Shown here piece by piece: positions 8,154 to 16,071 of a stretch of 64,000 bases of DNA. The first letter of the stretch is position 1; each line of letters opens with the position of its first letter. Under the pieces are notes generated by a model, which was given only the letters and a program-made list of their open reading frames with translations, was not told the origin of the DNA and did not search any database. Position numbers and translations under genes: made by a program. This DNA comes from Lentzea sp. NBRC 102530. Its GTDB lineage: Bacteria > Actinomycetota > Actinomycetes > Mycobacteriales > Pseudonocardiaceae. Where the stretch lies: contig NZ_BSTF01000017.1 of assembly GCF_030269365.1 (NCBI RefSeq), forward strand, positions 62,001-126,000, in the 5' to 3' direction.

Positions 8154-10141
8154 CCGCCACTGCTGCAGTGGCTCCACCGGCCGCACCGCCGGACCTCGCC
8201 AGCCGTTCCCGTTGGCCTGCTTGGGCTTTGGTCTTCATCTGCGTGCTCGCCGGGGTGCTGTACGGCTGGGCGATCTGGGGCGGGCAGGTCGGCAACTCCT
8301 ACTACTCCGCCGCCGCCAAGTCGATGTCGACGTCGTTCACGAACTTCCTGTTCGGGTCGTTCGACCCGGCCGGGGTGGTGACGGTCGACAAGCCGCCGAT
8401 GGCGTTGTGGCCGCAGGCCGTCTCCGTGTGGCTGTTCGGGTTCAGCGGGTGGGCGGTGTTGCTGCCGCAGGTCGTCGAGGGTGTGGCGGCGGTGTTCCTG
8501 CTGCACCGGACCGTCCGGCTGTGGGCGGACGAGGGCGTGGCCCTGCTCGCGGCGTTGATCCTCGCGTTGACGCCGATCACCGTGGCGATCAACCGGGACA
8601 ACAACCCGGACACGTTGCTGGTGCTGGTGCTGGTCGCGGCCGCCTACGCGTTCACGCGGTCGGTGCGATCGGTGGAGGCTCGTCCTCGCACGAAGTGGTT
8701 GCTGTGGTGCGCTTTCTTCGTCGGGTGCGGGTTCCTGACGAAGATGTTGCAGGCCTGGATCGTGGTGCCCGCGTTCGGATTGGCTTACCTGGTGGGGACT
8801 TCCGGGGCCTGGCGGCGGAAGGTGCTGGACCTGCTCGCGGCGGCCGGGGTGCTGGTGGTGTCGTCGTTCTGGTGGGTGGCGCTGCACGCGTTCTGGCCCG
8901 GGTCGAAGCCGTACATCGGCGGGAGCACCGACGGCGGGGCCTGGGACCTGATCATCGGGTACAACGGGCTGGGGCGGGTGTTCGGGGGCAGCGGGAACCG
9001 TGGTGGCGGGCCACCTTCGGGCCTGCCTTCCGGCGCTGTGCCCACCGGCCAGGGCCCGATGGAGTTCGGCGGCCCCGGCGGTGGCGCGATGTTCGGCGGC
9101 CAGCCCGGTGCCACCCGCATGTTCGACGCCTCCGTCGGCGGCCAGATCTCCTGGCTGCTGCCCCTCAGCCTGCTGGTCCTGGTCGTCGTCGCGGTGGCGG
9201 GTGTGCTGCGGTGGCGCCGAGGCGTTCCCGGCGCCCCGGCCGAACGCGCGGGCTGGTTCCTGTGGGGCGGGTGGCTGCTGATCACGGCGGCGGTGTTCAG
9301 CTTCGCCCAGGGCATCTTCCACCCCTACTACACGACGATGCTGGCACCGGCGATCGCGGCGATCAGCGCCGCCGGGCTGGTGATGTTCTGGCGTGCCAGG
9401 AGTTTCGTGCGGTTCCTGCTGCCGGTGTCGGTGGCGGTGACGGCCGGGTGGGCGTTCGTGGTGGTCTCGCGCGACCCGTCGTGGCACGGCTGGCTGCGGT
9501 GGGCGGTGCTCGCGGTGGCGTTCGCGGCGGTCGCGGTGCTGCTGGCCGGACTGCGCCGGACCGGACTGGTGGCGGCCGTGGTCGCGGTGTTGCTGGTGCC
9601 GGCGGTGTGGTCTTCGGCGACCGCCGCGACGGCCGGCACCAACGGCGTGATGCCCGCGGCCGGGCCGGTGCAGCGCGGCGGCGGCATGCAGTTCTACACC
9701 GGCGGGCAGCCCCCGCAGGACGGCGACCGGCCCGCCCGTCCGCAGATCGGATCGCCGCCGGGCGGTCGTGAGCTGACCGACGAGCAACGGCGGATGCTGG
9801 CCTACGCCAGGGAGAACAGCGGTGGCGCGGAGATCACCCTGGCCGTCGCCGGGTCCGCGCAGATGGCGTCGCCGTTCATCATGGGCACCGACGAGGTGGT
9901 GATCGGCATGGGCGGGTTCTCCGGCTCGGACGACGCGCCGTCGGTCGGCCGGCTGGAGTCCTGGGTCGCCTCCGGAAAGCTCAAGTACGTGCTCGGCACG
10001 GGCGACCGGATGGGGGCGCGCGGTCCCGACGGCCGCGGTGACAACGGCCGCCAGGAGTGGATCGACGCGCACTGCTCCGAGGTGGACCCGAGCGCCTACG
10101 GCGGTTCGTCGGGCTCGAAGCTGCTGGAGTGCCGGGTGTGA
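8150..10141 (+). CDS. GT39-family membrane glycosyltransferase (ArnT/YkcB-like)
   Basis: Polytopic membrane protein of 663 residues. The conserved first loop reads GNSYYSAAAKSM...SFDPAGVVTVDKPPMALW; the Asp in VDKPP is the usual acidic catalytic residue of GT39/GT-C enzymes. About eleven further hydrophobic segments follow. A glycine/proline-rich insert (GGSGNRGGGPPSG...) sits in an extracellular loop and the C-terminus is a soluble periplasmic-side domain. It likely transfers a sugar from the polyprenyl phosphate made by the upstream gene to an envelope acceptor that is not predictable. Starts with an ATGA overlap with the GT2 gene. Confidence 0.88.
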   Translation: MTATAAVAPPAAPPDLASRSRWPAWALVFICVLAGVLYGWAIWGGQVGNSYYSAAAKSMSTSFTNFLFGSFDPAGVVTVDKPPMALWPQAVSVWLFGFSGWAVLLPQVVEGVAAVFLLHRTVRLWADEGVALLAALILALTPITVAINRDNNPDTLLVLVLVAAAYAFTRSVRSVEARPRTKWLLWCAFFVGCGFLTKMLQAWIVVPAFGLAYLVGTSGAWRRKVLDLLAAAGVLVVSSFWWVALHAFWPGSKPYIGGSTDGGAWDLIIGYNGLGRVFGGSGNRGGGPPSGLPSGAVPTGQGPMEFGGPGGGAMFGGQPGATRMFDASVGGQISWLLPLSLLVLVVVAVAGVLRWRRGVPGAPAERAGWFLWGGWLLITAAVFSFAQGIFHPYYTTMLAPAIAAISAAGLVMFWRARSFVRFLLPVSVAVTAGWAFVVVSRDPSWHGWLRWAVLAVAFAAVAVLLAGLRRTGLVAAVVAVLLVPAVWSSATAATAGTNGVMPAAGPVQRGGGMQFYTGGQPPQDGDRPARPQIGSPPGGRELTDEQRRMLAYARENSGGAEITLAVAGSAQMASPFIMGTDEVVIGMGGFSGSDDAPSVGRLESWVASGKLKYVLGTGDRMGARGPDGRGDNGRQEWIDAHCSEVDPSAYGGSSGSKLLECRV

Positions 10142-10258
10142 CGGTCGAATCCGTCCCTGCCCGGTTCCTCGTCACCGGCCTGCGGGTGCGCCGCCTCGAG
10201 CACGCGGCGCACCTGCTCCTCGCTCGCTCCGAACATGAAGCACACGCCGTCGACGCTA
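10096..10258 (-). pseudogene. possible remnant of a small DUF4242-like gene
   Basis: A minus-strand frame reads VDGVCFMFGASEEQVRRVL followed by EAAHPQAGDEEPG with strong GC preference at third positions. It resembles the end of DUF4242-type (nickel-binding) small proteins. No upstream portion or start can be found: the sequence before it is not coding-like, and the frame runs on into the 3' end of the GT39 gene. Best read as a decayed fragment; it could be chance. Confidence 0.3.
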
Positions 10259-10418
10259 GGCGCGCGTCCGTGCGCCGGGCTTCTCGATTCCTGCTCGCTC
10301 TTCCGTTTTGCGAGGCCTCGCACCCGAACGCACGCCGAACCGGAGACGAAATTTGCATGCGCACGCCTCCGGCGGCGCTCCGCCGTGTTGGGATTCGCAC
10401 CCGGAGAGAGGGGCACCC
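10142..10418. other. 277-bp intergenic gap
   Basis: Apart from the possible minus-strand remnant there is no gene or clear promoter. A short stretch near 10391-10402 (GGATTCGCACCC) recalls a tRNA T-arm, but no cloverleaf can be built around it. Confidence 0.4.
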
Positions 10419-11729
10419 ATGACCGACCGCGGCGACCAGATCGTGCACGTGCTGGAGGAGGCGTTCGCCGACCTCATGTCCGCCGACCCCGCCGCGTTCC
10501 GGCACAAGTTCCGCAAGATGGCGGCCGAGCCGTTCACCTTCTACCGGGGCAGCGCCTGCCTGTTCTACGCCGACATGGCCGGCCTGCCCGACGAGTGGGC
10601 CGACGACCGCACCGGCCGGGTGTGGATCCAGGGCGACCTGCACGCCCAGAACTTCGGCACCTACATGGACTCCGAGGGCACCCTCGTCTTCGACGTCAAC
10701 GACTTCGACGAGGCCTACCTCGGTTCGTTCACCTGGGACCTGCGCCGCTTCGCCGCCTCCATGGCGTTGCTCGGCTGGCGCAAGGCCCTGCCCGACACCG
10801 TGATCACCGAGCTGATCACCACCTACCTGCTGTCCTACGTCTCGCAGGTCCGCTCGTTCGCCGACCACCCCGGCGACGAGCTCTTCAGCCTCGGCCTGGA
10901 CAGCACGGAAGGCGCCCTGCACCGCGTCCTGCAACGAGCCCGGCTGGCCACCCGGATCGGCCTGCTGGACGACAAGACCACCATCGTCGGCTACGAACGC
11001 CGCTTCCGCCGCGACCGCGAGGGCACCCACGAACTCTCGTCCGACGTCCTGGCCCAGGTCTCCGCGGCCTACGAGTCCTACCTGGACACCATTCCGACCG
11101 GCAAGCGGGCGTCGTCGCGCACCTACGCCGTCAAGGACGTCGTCGGCCGCAGCGGCTTCGGCATCGGCTCGGCGGGCCTGCACGCGTACAACATCCTGGT
11201 CGAGGGCCGCTCCCAGGCGTTGGAGAACGACGTCGTGCTCTCCATGAAGCAGGCCAACATCGCCGCGCCCAGCCGGATCGTCCCCGACGCCCGGATCCGC
11301 GAGTACTTCACCGACCACGGCCACCGCACCGCCGTCTCGCAGCGCGCCCTCCAGGCCCACGCCGACCCGTGGCTCGGCCACACCCAGATCGACGGCGTCG
11401 GCTACGTCGTCGCCGAACTCTCGCCCTACGAGGCGGACCTCGACTGGTCGGACCTCACCGAGCCCGCCGACATGCTGCCCGTGCTCGACTACCTGGGCCG
11501 CGCCACCGCCAAGATGCACTGCGTCTCCGACTCGGACTCGGCGCAGACCCTCGTCGACTTCCAGTGCGAGGAGGCGATCGCGGCGGCCATCGGGGACCGC
11601 GACACCGACTTCGTGGCCTCGATCGTGGAGTTCGCGCTGGACTACGCCCGGCAGACCCGCGAGGACCACCGGCTGTTCGTGGACGCGTTCCGGGACGGCC
11701 GGATCAAGGGGGTCGGCGCCACCGCCTAG
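10419..11729 (+). CDS. DUF2252 family protein (kinase-like fold)
   Basis: Protein of 436 residues typical of DUF2252. Motifs: EPFTFYRGSACLFYADMAG, then WIQGDLHAQNFGTY and LVFDVNDFDEAYLGSFTWDL, resembling the catalytic HGDxHxxN and Mg-binding DxD elements of aminoglycoside-phosphotransferase/HipA-like kinases. Later FGIGSAGLHAYNILVEG and DPWLGHTQIDGVGYVV. The family's substrate is unknown. The start is the ATG at 10419 with a GAGAG stretch 9-13 bases upstream. Single gene between unrelated neighbours. Confidence 0.85.
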   Translation: MTDRGDQIVHVLEEAFADLMSADPAAFRHKFRKMAAEPFTFYRGSACLFYADMAGLPDEWADDRTGRVWIQGDLHAQNFGTYMDSEGTLVFDVNDFDEAYLGSFTWDLRRFAASMALLGWRKALPDTVITELITTYLLSYVSQVRSFADHPGDELFSLGLDSTEGALHRVLQRARLATRIGLLDDKTTIVGYERRFRRDREGTHELSSDVLAQVSAAYESYLDTIPTGKRASSRTYAVKDVVGRSGFGIGSAGLHAYNILVEGRSQALENDVVLSMKQANIAAPSRIVPDARIREYFTDHGHRTAVSQRALQAHADPWLGHTQIDGVGYVVAELSPYEADLDWSDLTEPADMLPVLDYLGRATAKMHCVSDSDSAQTLVDFQCEEAIAAAIGDRDTDFVASIVEFALDYARQTREDHRLFVDAFRDGRIKGVGATA

Positions 11730-11790
11730 GCTCACCGGGCGTGATCCAGGCGACACTGTCCACATTCGTTAGATGCGTACTCTGATCAAT

Positions 11791-12915
11791 ATGCGCATCC
11801 TCTTCTCCAGCGTTCCTCAGCACGGTCACCTGCTGCCCCTCTTCCCGCTCGCCCGCGCCTTCCGTGAGCGCGGCCACGACGTCGCCGTGCTCACGGCGGC
11901 GGGGATGGCGCCGGTGGTCGCGGCGCAGGGGCTCCGGCACCTGCCGGCCGGACCGCTGCCGGACGTGTTGTTCGCCGAGGTCGCCCGGCGGACCGGAGCC
12001 GATCCCGCCGGTGCGCCCACGCCGGAGTCGGTGGCGGAGTTCTTCGCGGGCACGCGGATCGACCTGACCGCGGACGAGGCGTTGACCGCGGCGGCGGAGT
12101 TCCGGCCTGACCTGGTGGTGGCCGAGTTGTGCGACTTCGTCGGCCCGCTGGTGGCCGCCGCGTCCGACGTGCCCGTGGCGACGCTGGCGTTCGGGCCGCC
12201 GTTGCCGCCGGTGTTCACCGACGCCATGGACGACCTGGCCCGCACCCGGCACGAGGCCAGAGGGCTCGCCTGGCGGGAGCGGACGTGGCTGCTCGACACG
12301 TGGCCCGCGTCCATGCGGGCCGACGAGTGGCAGCAGCCCGCCGGGTGGCTGCCGCTGCGCCCCGAGGCGTTCCGGGAGCCCGCAGCGGCCGGGGGCGAGG
12401 GCGTGCCGGTGAGCGGGCGGCCTCGGGTGCTCGTGACGTTCGGGACCTGGTTCAGCGACCCCGCGAAGCTCAGTCCGCTGGTCCGCGCGCTGTCCGAACT
12501 GGACGTCGACGTCGTGGTGACGCTGGGGCTCGCGGCGACGGCCGAGCAGTTCGACGTCGACCGGGAACGGGTGCGGTTCGTCGGGTTCACGCCGATGGAG
12601 GAACTGCTGGACGGCGTGGACGCCGTCGTCACGCACGGAGGCGCGGGAACCACCGCCGCCGCGTTGCTGAAGGGCGTTCCGCTCGTGGTGCTGCCGCAGG
12701 GTGCCGACCAGTTCTTCCAGGCCGAGCGGGTGGCGGCGGCTCAGGTGGGCGTGGCGCTGGCGCCGCCCGCGCAGACGCCCGACGCGGTGGTGGAGGCTGT
12801 GCGCGGGGTGCTCGCGGATGCGAGCATTCGGGAGAACATCGTCACCGTGGCCAAGGAGATCGCCGCCATGCCGGACGCGCACGAGGTGGCCGCGCAACTG
12901 GAAGCTGGTCCATGA
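11791..12915 (+). CDS. MGT-type glycosyltransferase (GT1 family)
   Basis: GT-B fold glycosyltransferase of 374 residues. The N-terminus MRILFSSVPQHGHLLPLFPLA is the acceptor-side signature of macrolide and natural-product glycosyltransferases, and VVTHGGAGTTAAALLKGVPLVVLPQGADQF is the nucleotide-sugar-binding PSPG-like motif. Acceptor unknown; it could decorate a natural product or inactivate a macrolide-like drug. Two in-frame ATGs exist (11773, 11791); the second aligns with the family. The stop overlaps the TetR gene start by ATGA, so the two are coupled. A paralogue with the same opening lies at 35893. Confidence 0.87.
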   Translation: MRILFSSVPQHGHLLPLFPLARAFRERGHDVAVLTAAGMAPVVAAQGLRHLPAGPLPDVLFAEVARRTGADPAGAPTPESVAEFFAGTRIDLTADEALTAAAEFRPDLVVAELCDFVGPLVAAASDVPVATLAFGPPLPPVFTDAMDDLARTRHEARGLAWRERTWLLDTWPASMRADEWQQPAGWLPLRPEAFREPAAAGGEGVPVSGRPRVLVTFGTWFSDPAKLSPLVRALSELDVDVVVTLGLAATAEQFDVDRERVRFVGFTPMEELLDGVDAVVTHGGAGTTAAALLKGVPLVVLPQGADQFFQAERVAAAQVGVALAPPAQTPDAVVEAVRGVLADASIRENIVTVAKEIAAMPDAHEVAAQLEAGP

Positions 12916-13517
12916 CTCGGTCCTACCACTCCCCGCGCCGCGCGCAGGACGCCGCCGACACGCGGCGGGACATCCTGCGGGCGGCTGCGGAGTTGTTCTC
13001 CGCCAACGGGTACGCGCGGGTCACGGTCGCGGAGATCGCCAAGCGGGCGGGCGTGGCACCGCAGACGGTGTACACGAGCGCGGGGAGCAAGTCGGAGATC
13101 CTGCACAAGGTGGTCAGCGAGTCGATCGCCCGCAGTGACGCGGCAGCGGTGATCGAGGCGATCCGGGAGACCGAGGGGATCGCGGCCGCGCTCACCGTGC
13201 TGGCCAAGGGCACCCGGATGGGCAACGAGAGCGAGCAGCAGGTCGTCGAGGTGCTGTTCGCGGCGTTCCCGGTGCACGAGGACGGGGCGGCGTTGTGGGA
13301 GCACAGCACCCGGAGCTACCGGCGGGCGCTGCGCGAGGCGGCCGAACACCTGGAGGGCAAGGGACTTCTCCGGATGGACGTCGAACGGGCCACGGACGTG
13401 CTGTGGTTCTGCTTCGGGTTCGGGGCCTGGCGGACGCTGGTCAAGGAGTGCGGCTGGTCCTGGGACGACGCCGAGAAGTGGTTGGCGCAGCAGGCCATCA
13501 CCACGTTCACGCACTGA
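12912..13517 (+). CDS. TetR-family transcriptional regulator
   Basis: 201 residues. N-terminal TetR helix-turn-helix: DTRRDILRAAAELFSANGYARVTVAEIAKRAGVAPQTVYTSAGSKSEIL. The ligand-binding half is divergent with a Trp-rich end (CFGFGAWRTLVKECGWSWDDAEKWL). Translationally coupled to the upstream glycosyltransferase, so it probably controls that unit in response to a small molecule, perhaps the glycosyltransferase acceptor. Confidence 0.88.
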   Translation: MTRSYHSPRRAQDAADTRRDILRAAAELFSANGYARVTVAEIAKRAGVAPQTVYTSAGSKSEILHKVVSESIARSDAAAVIEAIRETEGIAAALTVLAKGTRMGNESEQQVVEVLFAAFPVHEDGAALWEHSTRSYRRALREAAEHLEGKGLLRMDVERATDVLWFCFGFGAWRTLVKECGWSWDDAEKWLAQQAITTFTH

Positions 13518-13577
13518 GCCGCGATCTGTCCGCACGGCACCAGAAGGCACCTGTGGTCGGGACCGGGGACGCAGTCC

Positions 13578-14525
13578 CTAGTTGACCCTGCCGTGGTGCC
13601 GGTTCGTCCAGGCGGCGACGGCGGGCAGCACGTCGGTGATCCACTCGCGGGCCGCGGCCGTCAGCTCGTAGCGGGACGCGCGGCGGAGCACGAAGCCGTT
13701 GTCCTGCAGGCGTTCCAACGTCATGATCACGCGCGGGCCGAGGACCGCGATCAGCTCCTCCGCCGACTTGGCGCCGTCGGACAGGCCGACCAGGACCTGC
13801 GGGAGCTGGTCGCTGCTCATCAGGTCCTGCAACGCCAGCAGGTGGTGCAGGGCCGCGGAGTCGGTGCGTTCGGTCGCGTGGGTGCTCGGGTCGTGCACCT
13901 GGACGCGGGCGCGGCCGGCCCGCTTGGCGCGCTGCAGGGCCGCGTCGGTGTCGCGGACCAGGTCGAGCAGCGAGTCCTCGGCGGAGGGCACGTGCGCCGC
14001 GACACCGATGGACGCCGTCTGGCCGTGCAACGTCAGATGGTGGCCGTCGTTGGTGGTGATCTCGGACTGCAACGCGCGCACGCCGCGCAGGATGCGTTCG
14101 GCGACCAATGCCGCTTCACCGCCCGTGGTGCGCGGCAGCAGCACGAGGAACTCATCGCCTCCGTAGCGGCACACGAGGTCCGTCGGTCGCGTGTGGGCGG
14201 TCAGCACGGCGGCGACGTCGGACAGCACCACGTCGCCCGCGGGGTGGCCGTACTCGTCGTTGATCTTCTTGAAGCGGTCGAGGTCGACCATCAGCAACGC
14301 GACGTGTTCCCAGCGGCGTTGCGCGCGGCGGTACGTCCCGGGCGCCTGGTCGTCCCAGCCCCACCGGCCGAGCAGGCCCGTCAGGCGGTCGGTCGCCCAC
14401 GCGCCAACGGGTTGTGCGCACGAACCACACCGCGAGGGAGCGCTCTCGTCGTGCAGCCGCAAAGAACCGCGGTCCGCCGGCAAGCCCATTCGCTCCGCCG
14501 GCAAGCCCATTCGCACAGTCGCCAT
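13578..14525 (-). CDS. diguanylate cyclase (GGDEF) fused to a winged-helix domain
   Basis: 315 residues. Residues 45-210 are a GGDEF domain with ATDRLTGLLGR, DLDRFKKINDEYGHPAGD and intact active site YGGDEF (121-126). The inhibitory I-site RPTD (113-116) sits at the correct distance, so product feedback is expected. Residues ~240-312 (LPQVLVGLSDGAKSAEELIAVLG...RRASRYELTAAAREWITDVLPAVAAW) look like an HxlR/MarR-type winged helix with the wing in RRASRYELT. No membrane segment; a CxxC pair lies at 33-36. GGDEF proteins with their own DNA-binding domain are unusual: it may be a c-di-GMP-linked transcription factor. Start at 14525 after a GGGGGGAC stretch; two more in-frame ATGs arise from a 21-bp duplication. 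Confidence 0.85.
   Translation of the reverse strand: MATVRMGLPAERMGLPADRGSLRLHDESAPSRCGSCAQPVGAWATDRLTGLLGRWGWDDQAPGTYRRAQRRWEHVALLMVDLDRFKKINDEYGHPAGDVVLSDVAAVLTAHTRPTDLVCRYGGDEFLVLLPRTTGGEAALVAERILRGVRALQSEITTNDGHHLTLHGQTASIGVAAHVPSAEDSLLDLVRDTDAALQRAKRAGRARVQVHDPSTHATERTDSAALHHLLALQDLMSSDQLPQVLVGLSDGAKSAEELIAVLGPRVIMTLERLQDNGFVLRRASRYELTAAAREWITDVLPAVAAWTNRHHGRVN
14473..14514. repeat. perfect 21-bp tandem duplication in the GGDEF gene start
   Basis: Two identical 21-bp copies (14473-14493, 14494-14514) encode MGLPAER/MGLPADR near the N-terminus. Each copy carries an ATG, and each ends with a GGAG that lies five bases before the following ATG, so the duplication multiplies possible translation starts. 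Confidence 0.85.
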
Positions 14526-14741
14526 GAGGTCCCCCCAGACTTCAGTTCCGACCGGCCCGATCTGCCCCTTTCAACTGAAGTGACGTCGTTCGGATCAAAC
14601 GCGACACATCAGTGCAAGCGGCGGAGTGTGATCATAGGACTACGGTCAGGTGGATTCAACCCCTGTGATGTCATATGATCTCTTGGTTCCACAGCAGTGG
14701 AACGATCACTGGGCCCTGAGTCGCTCCAGCGGAGGTGTGGC
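14526..14741. promoter_or_regulatory. divergent promoter region with two inverted repeats
   Basis: Between the GGDEF gene and the tandem-HTH operon. It holds a 9-bp inverted repeat ACTTCAGTT (14540-14548) / AACTGAAGT (14574-14582), and GTTCCAC-AGCA-GTGGAAC at 14686-14703. TATGAT at 14674-14679 with TGGATT at 14651-14656 (17 bp spacer) is a plausible promoter for the operon. Its start point would fall at the second repeat, which would then be an autoregulatory operator. Confidence 0.5.
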
Positions 14742-15449
14742 GTGAGGCCGTTCGCCGAGGTCCTCAACGAGCTGTGCACCAACCCGCCCGACAACCGAGG
14801 CAAGGTCACCAACGTAGCGCTTGCCGCCGCGGTCAAATCGCGGGGTGGGGACATCGGGCACGGCTACATCTCACAGCTGCGGCTCGGCGTGAAGGACAAC
14901 CCCACCTGCCAGGCGATCGTCGACCTCGCCGGCGCGCTCGGCGTGCACCCCGCCGCGTTCCTCGGCGGGCGCCGTGACCTGCACGCGAACGAGAGACCGG
15001 GGTGGCGCGCGGCGGCGTTGAGCACGCTCTTCGAGGCCGTGCACCCGCCGGACCGCGGGCCGTGGTCGCCCGAGGAGGTCGCCGCCGCGATCAGCGCGTC
15101 CGGTCAGTTCGGCAGCATCTCGGCGAGCTACATCCGTGAATTGTTGAGCAATACAAGTGACAATCCGCGACTGAAGCACATTCTGGGGCTCGCGGATCAT
15201 TTCGGCGCCGACCCCGCGTACTTCTTCGACGACGACCTCGCGGCGAAAGTGGATTCGGAGCTGACGGATTTCCTCGCTCTGCGCGAACTCGGCGTCGTCG
15301 AATTCGTCACCCGTCTGGCCGAACGGACGGGCGATCTCTCCCCACAGGCCCGCGCCGCTGCGGTAGAAGGATTCCGGCAGGCGCTCGAGGGCGGCGAGGG
15401 GTGGTCGTTCCCGCTGAACAGCCGCCGTACACCTGCGGACCACAATTGA
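14742..15449 (+). CDS. EspR-like regulator with two helix-turn-helix domains
   Basis: 235 residues. Two Xre/EspR-type helix-turn-helix units in tandem: residues ~1-75 (VTNVALAAAVKSRG...GYISQLRLGVKDNPTCQAIVDLAGALGVHPAAFL) and ~85-165 (WSPEEVAAAISASG...SYIRELLSNTSDNPRLKHILGLADHFGADPAYFF). Mycobacterial EspR, a nucleoid-type regulator of secretion, has a similar 'NPT...LA..FGV.PAYF' ending. The GTG at 14742 is preceded by GGAGG. First gene of a five-gene operon with an ImmA-type protease, the pairing seen in phage and mobile-element switches where the protease cuts the repressor. Confidence 0.88.
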   Translation: MRPFAEVLNELCTNPPDNRGKVTNVALAAAVKSRGGDIGHGYISQLRLGVKDNPTCQAIVDLAGALGVHPAAFLGGRRDLHANERPGWRAAALSTLFEAVHPPDRGPWSPEEVAAAISASGQFGSISASYIRELLSNTSDNPRLKHILGLADHFGADPAYFFDDDLAAKVDSELTDFLALRELGVVEFVTRLAERTGDLSPQARAAAVEGFRQALEGGEGWSFPLNSRRTPADHN

Positions 15450-15513
15450 TGACGACGACGGCGTGAAGATCTCGGCCTGGACCGCTGCAGACGACATCGA
15501 GAGGAGGCGACGG

Positions 15514-16071
15514 GTGAACCGCAGGAAGCTGCGCAAGCTGGTCGACGAGGTCGCCCGCGACCTCGACCTGCCGCCCGACGCCACGCACCAGGAGGCGAGC
15601 CGCCGCGTCTGCGAGCTGATGAGCGAACGGCTGGGGCGCCCCGTCGACGTCCGGTTCGCCGCCATCACGAACGCGGTCTGCCTGAGCGGCGCGACCGCGT
15701 TGCTGGAGAACGGCACCTACCTCGTCATCTGCGCCGACTCACCGTCCTGGTACCACCGCCTGCACGTGCTGCTGCACGAGTTCGCGCACGTGCTGCTGAA
15801 GCACCAACCCGTCGCGCTCACCCGGGACGAGGGCATGCGCCGGCTCGCACCGAGCCTCCTGCCGAGGATGGCGAAGATCATCGCCGGTCGCACGACGCTG
15901 ACCGAGGACGAGGAGCGCGAGGCCGAGAACCTCGCCGACCACCTGCTGGAAAGGCTGACCGAACACCGGGTCTGGGCCGACACGGCCGCGACCGAGGAAC
16001 CCGCGCACGTGCGCCGGGTGGCCGAATCGCTCGAGGGAAGATCTCGCTGGGTGCGTCGTGGCGATCTTTAA
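15514..16071 (+). CDS. ImmA/IrrE-type metallo-endopeptidase
   Basis: Short zinc protease of 185 residues with HRLHVLLHEFAHVLLKH (HEFAH at 88-92) and a downstream glutamate-rich helix EDEEREAENLADHLLERL that supplies the third ligand. In the known ImmA/IrrE systems the protease cleaves a partner repressor; here the partner would be the upstream tandem-HTH protein. An upstream GTG at 15463 is in frame, but the GTG at 15514 has an excellent GAGAGGAGG site, so I start there. The 3' end overlaps the next gene by 14 bases. Confidence 0.82.
   Translation: MNRRKLRKLVDEVARDLDLPPDATHQEASRRVCELMSERLGRPVDVRFAAITNAVCLSGATALLENGTYLVICADSPSWYHRLHVLLHEFAHVLLKHQPVALTRDEGMRRLAPSLLPRMAKIIAGRTTLTEDEEREAENLADHLLERLTEHRVWADTAATEEPAHVRRVAESLEGRSRWVRRGDL

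Noticed and set aside
10380-10410. tRNA gene suggested by GGATTCGCACCC
   Set aside because: No acceptor, D or anticodon arms can be drawn around it.
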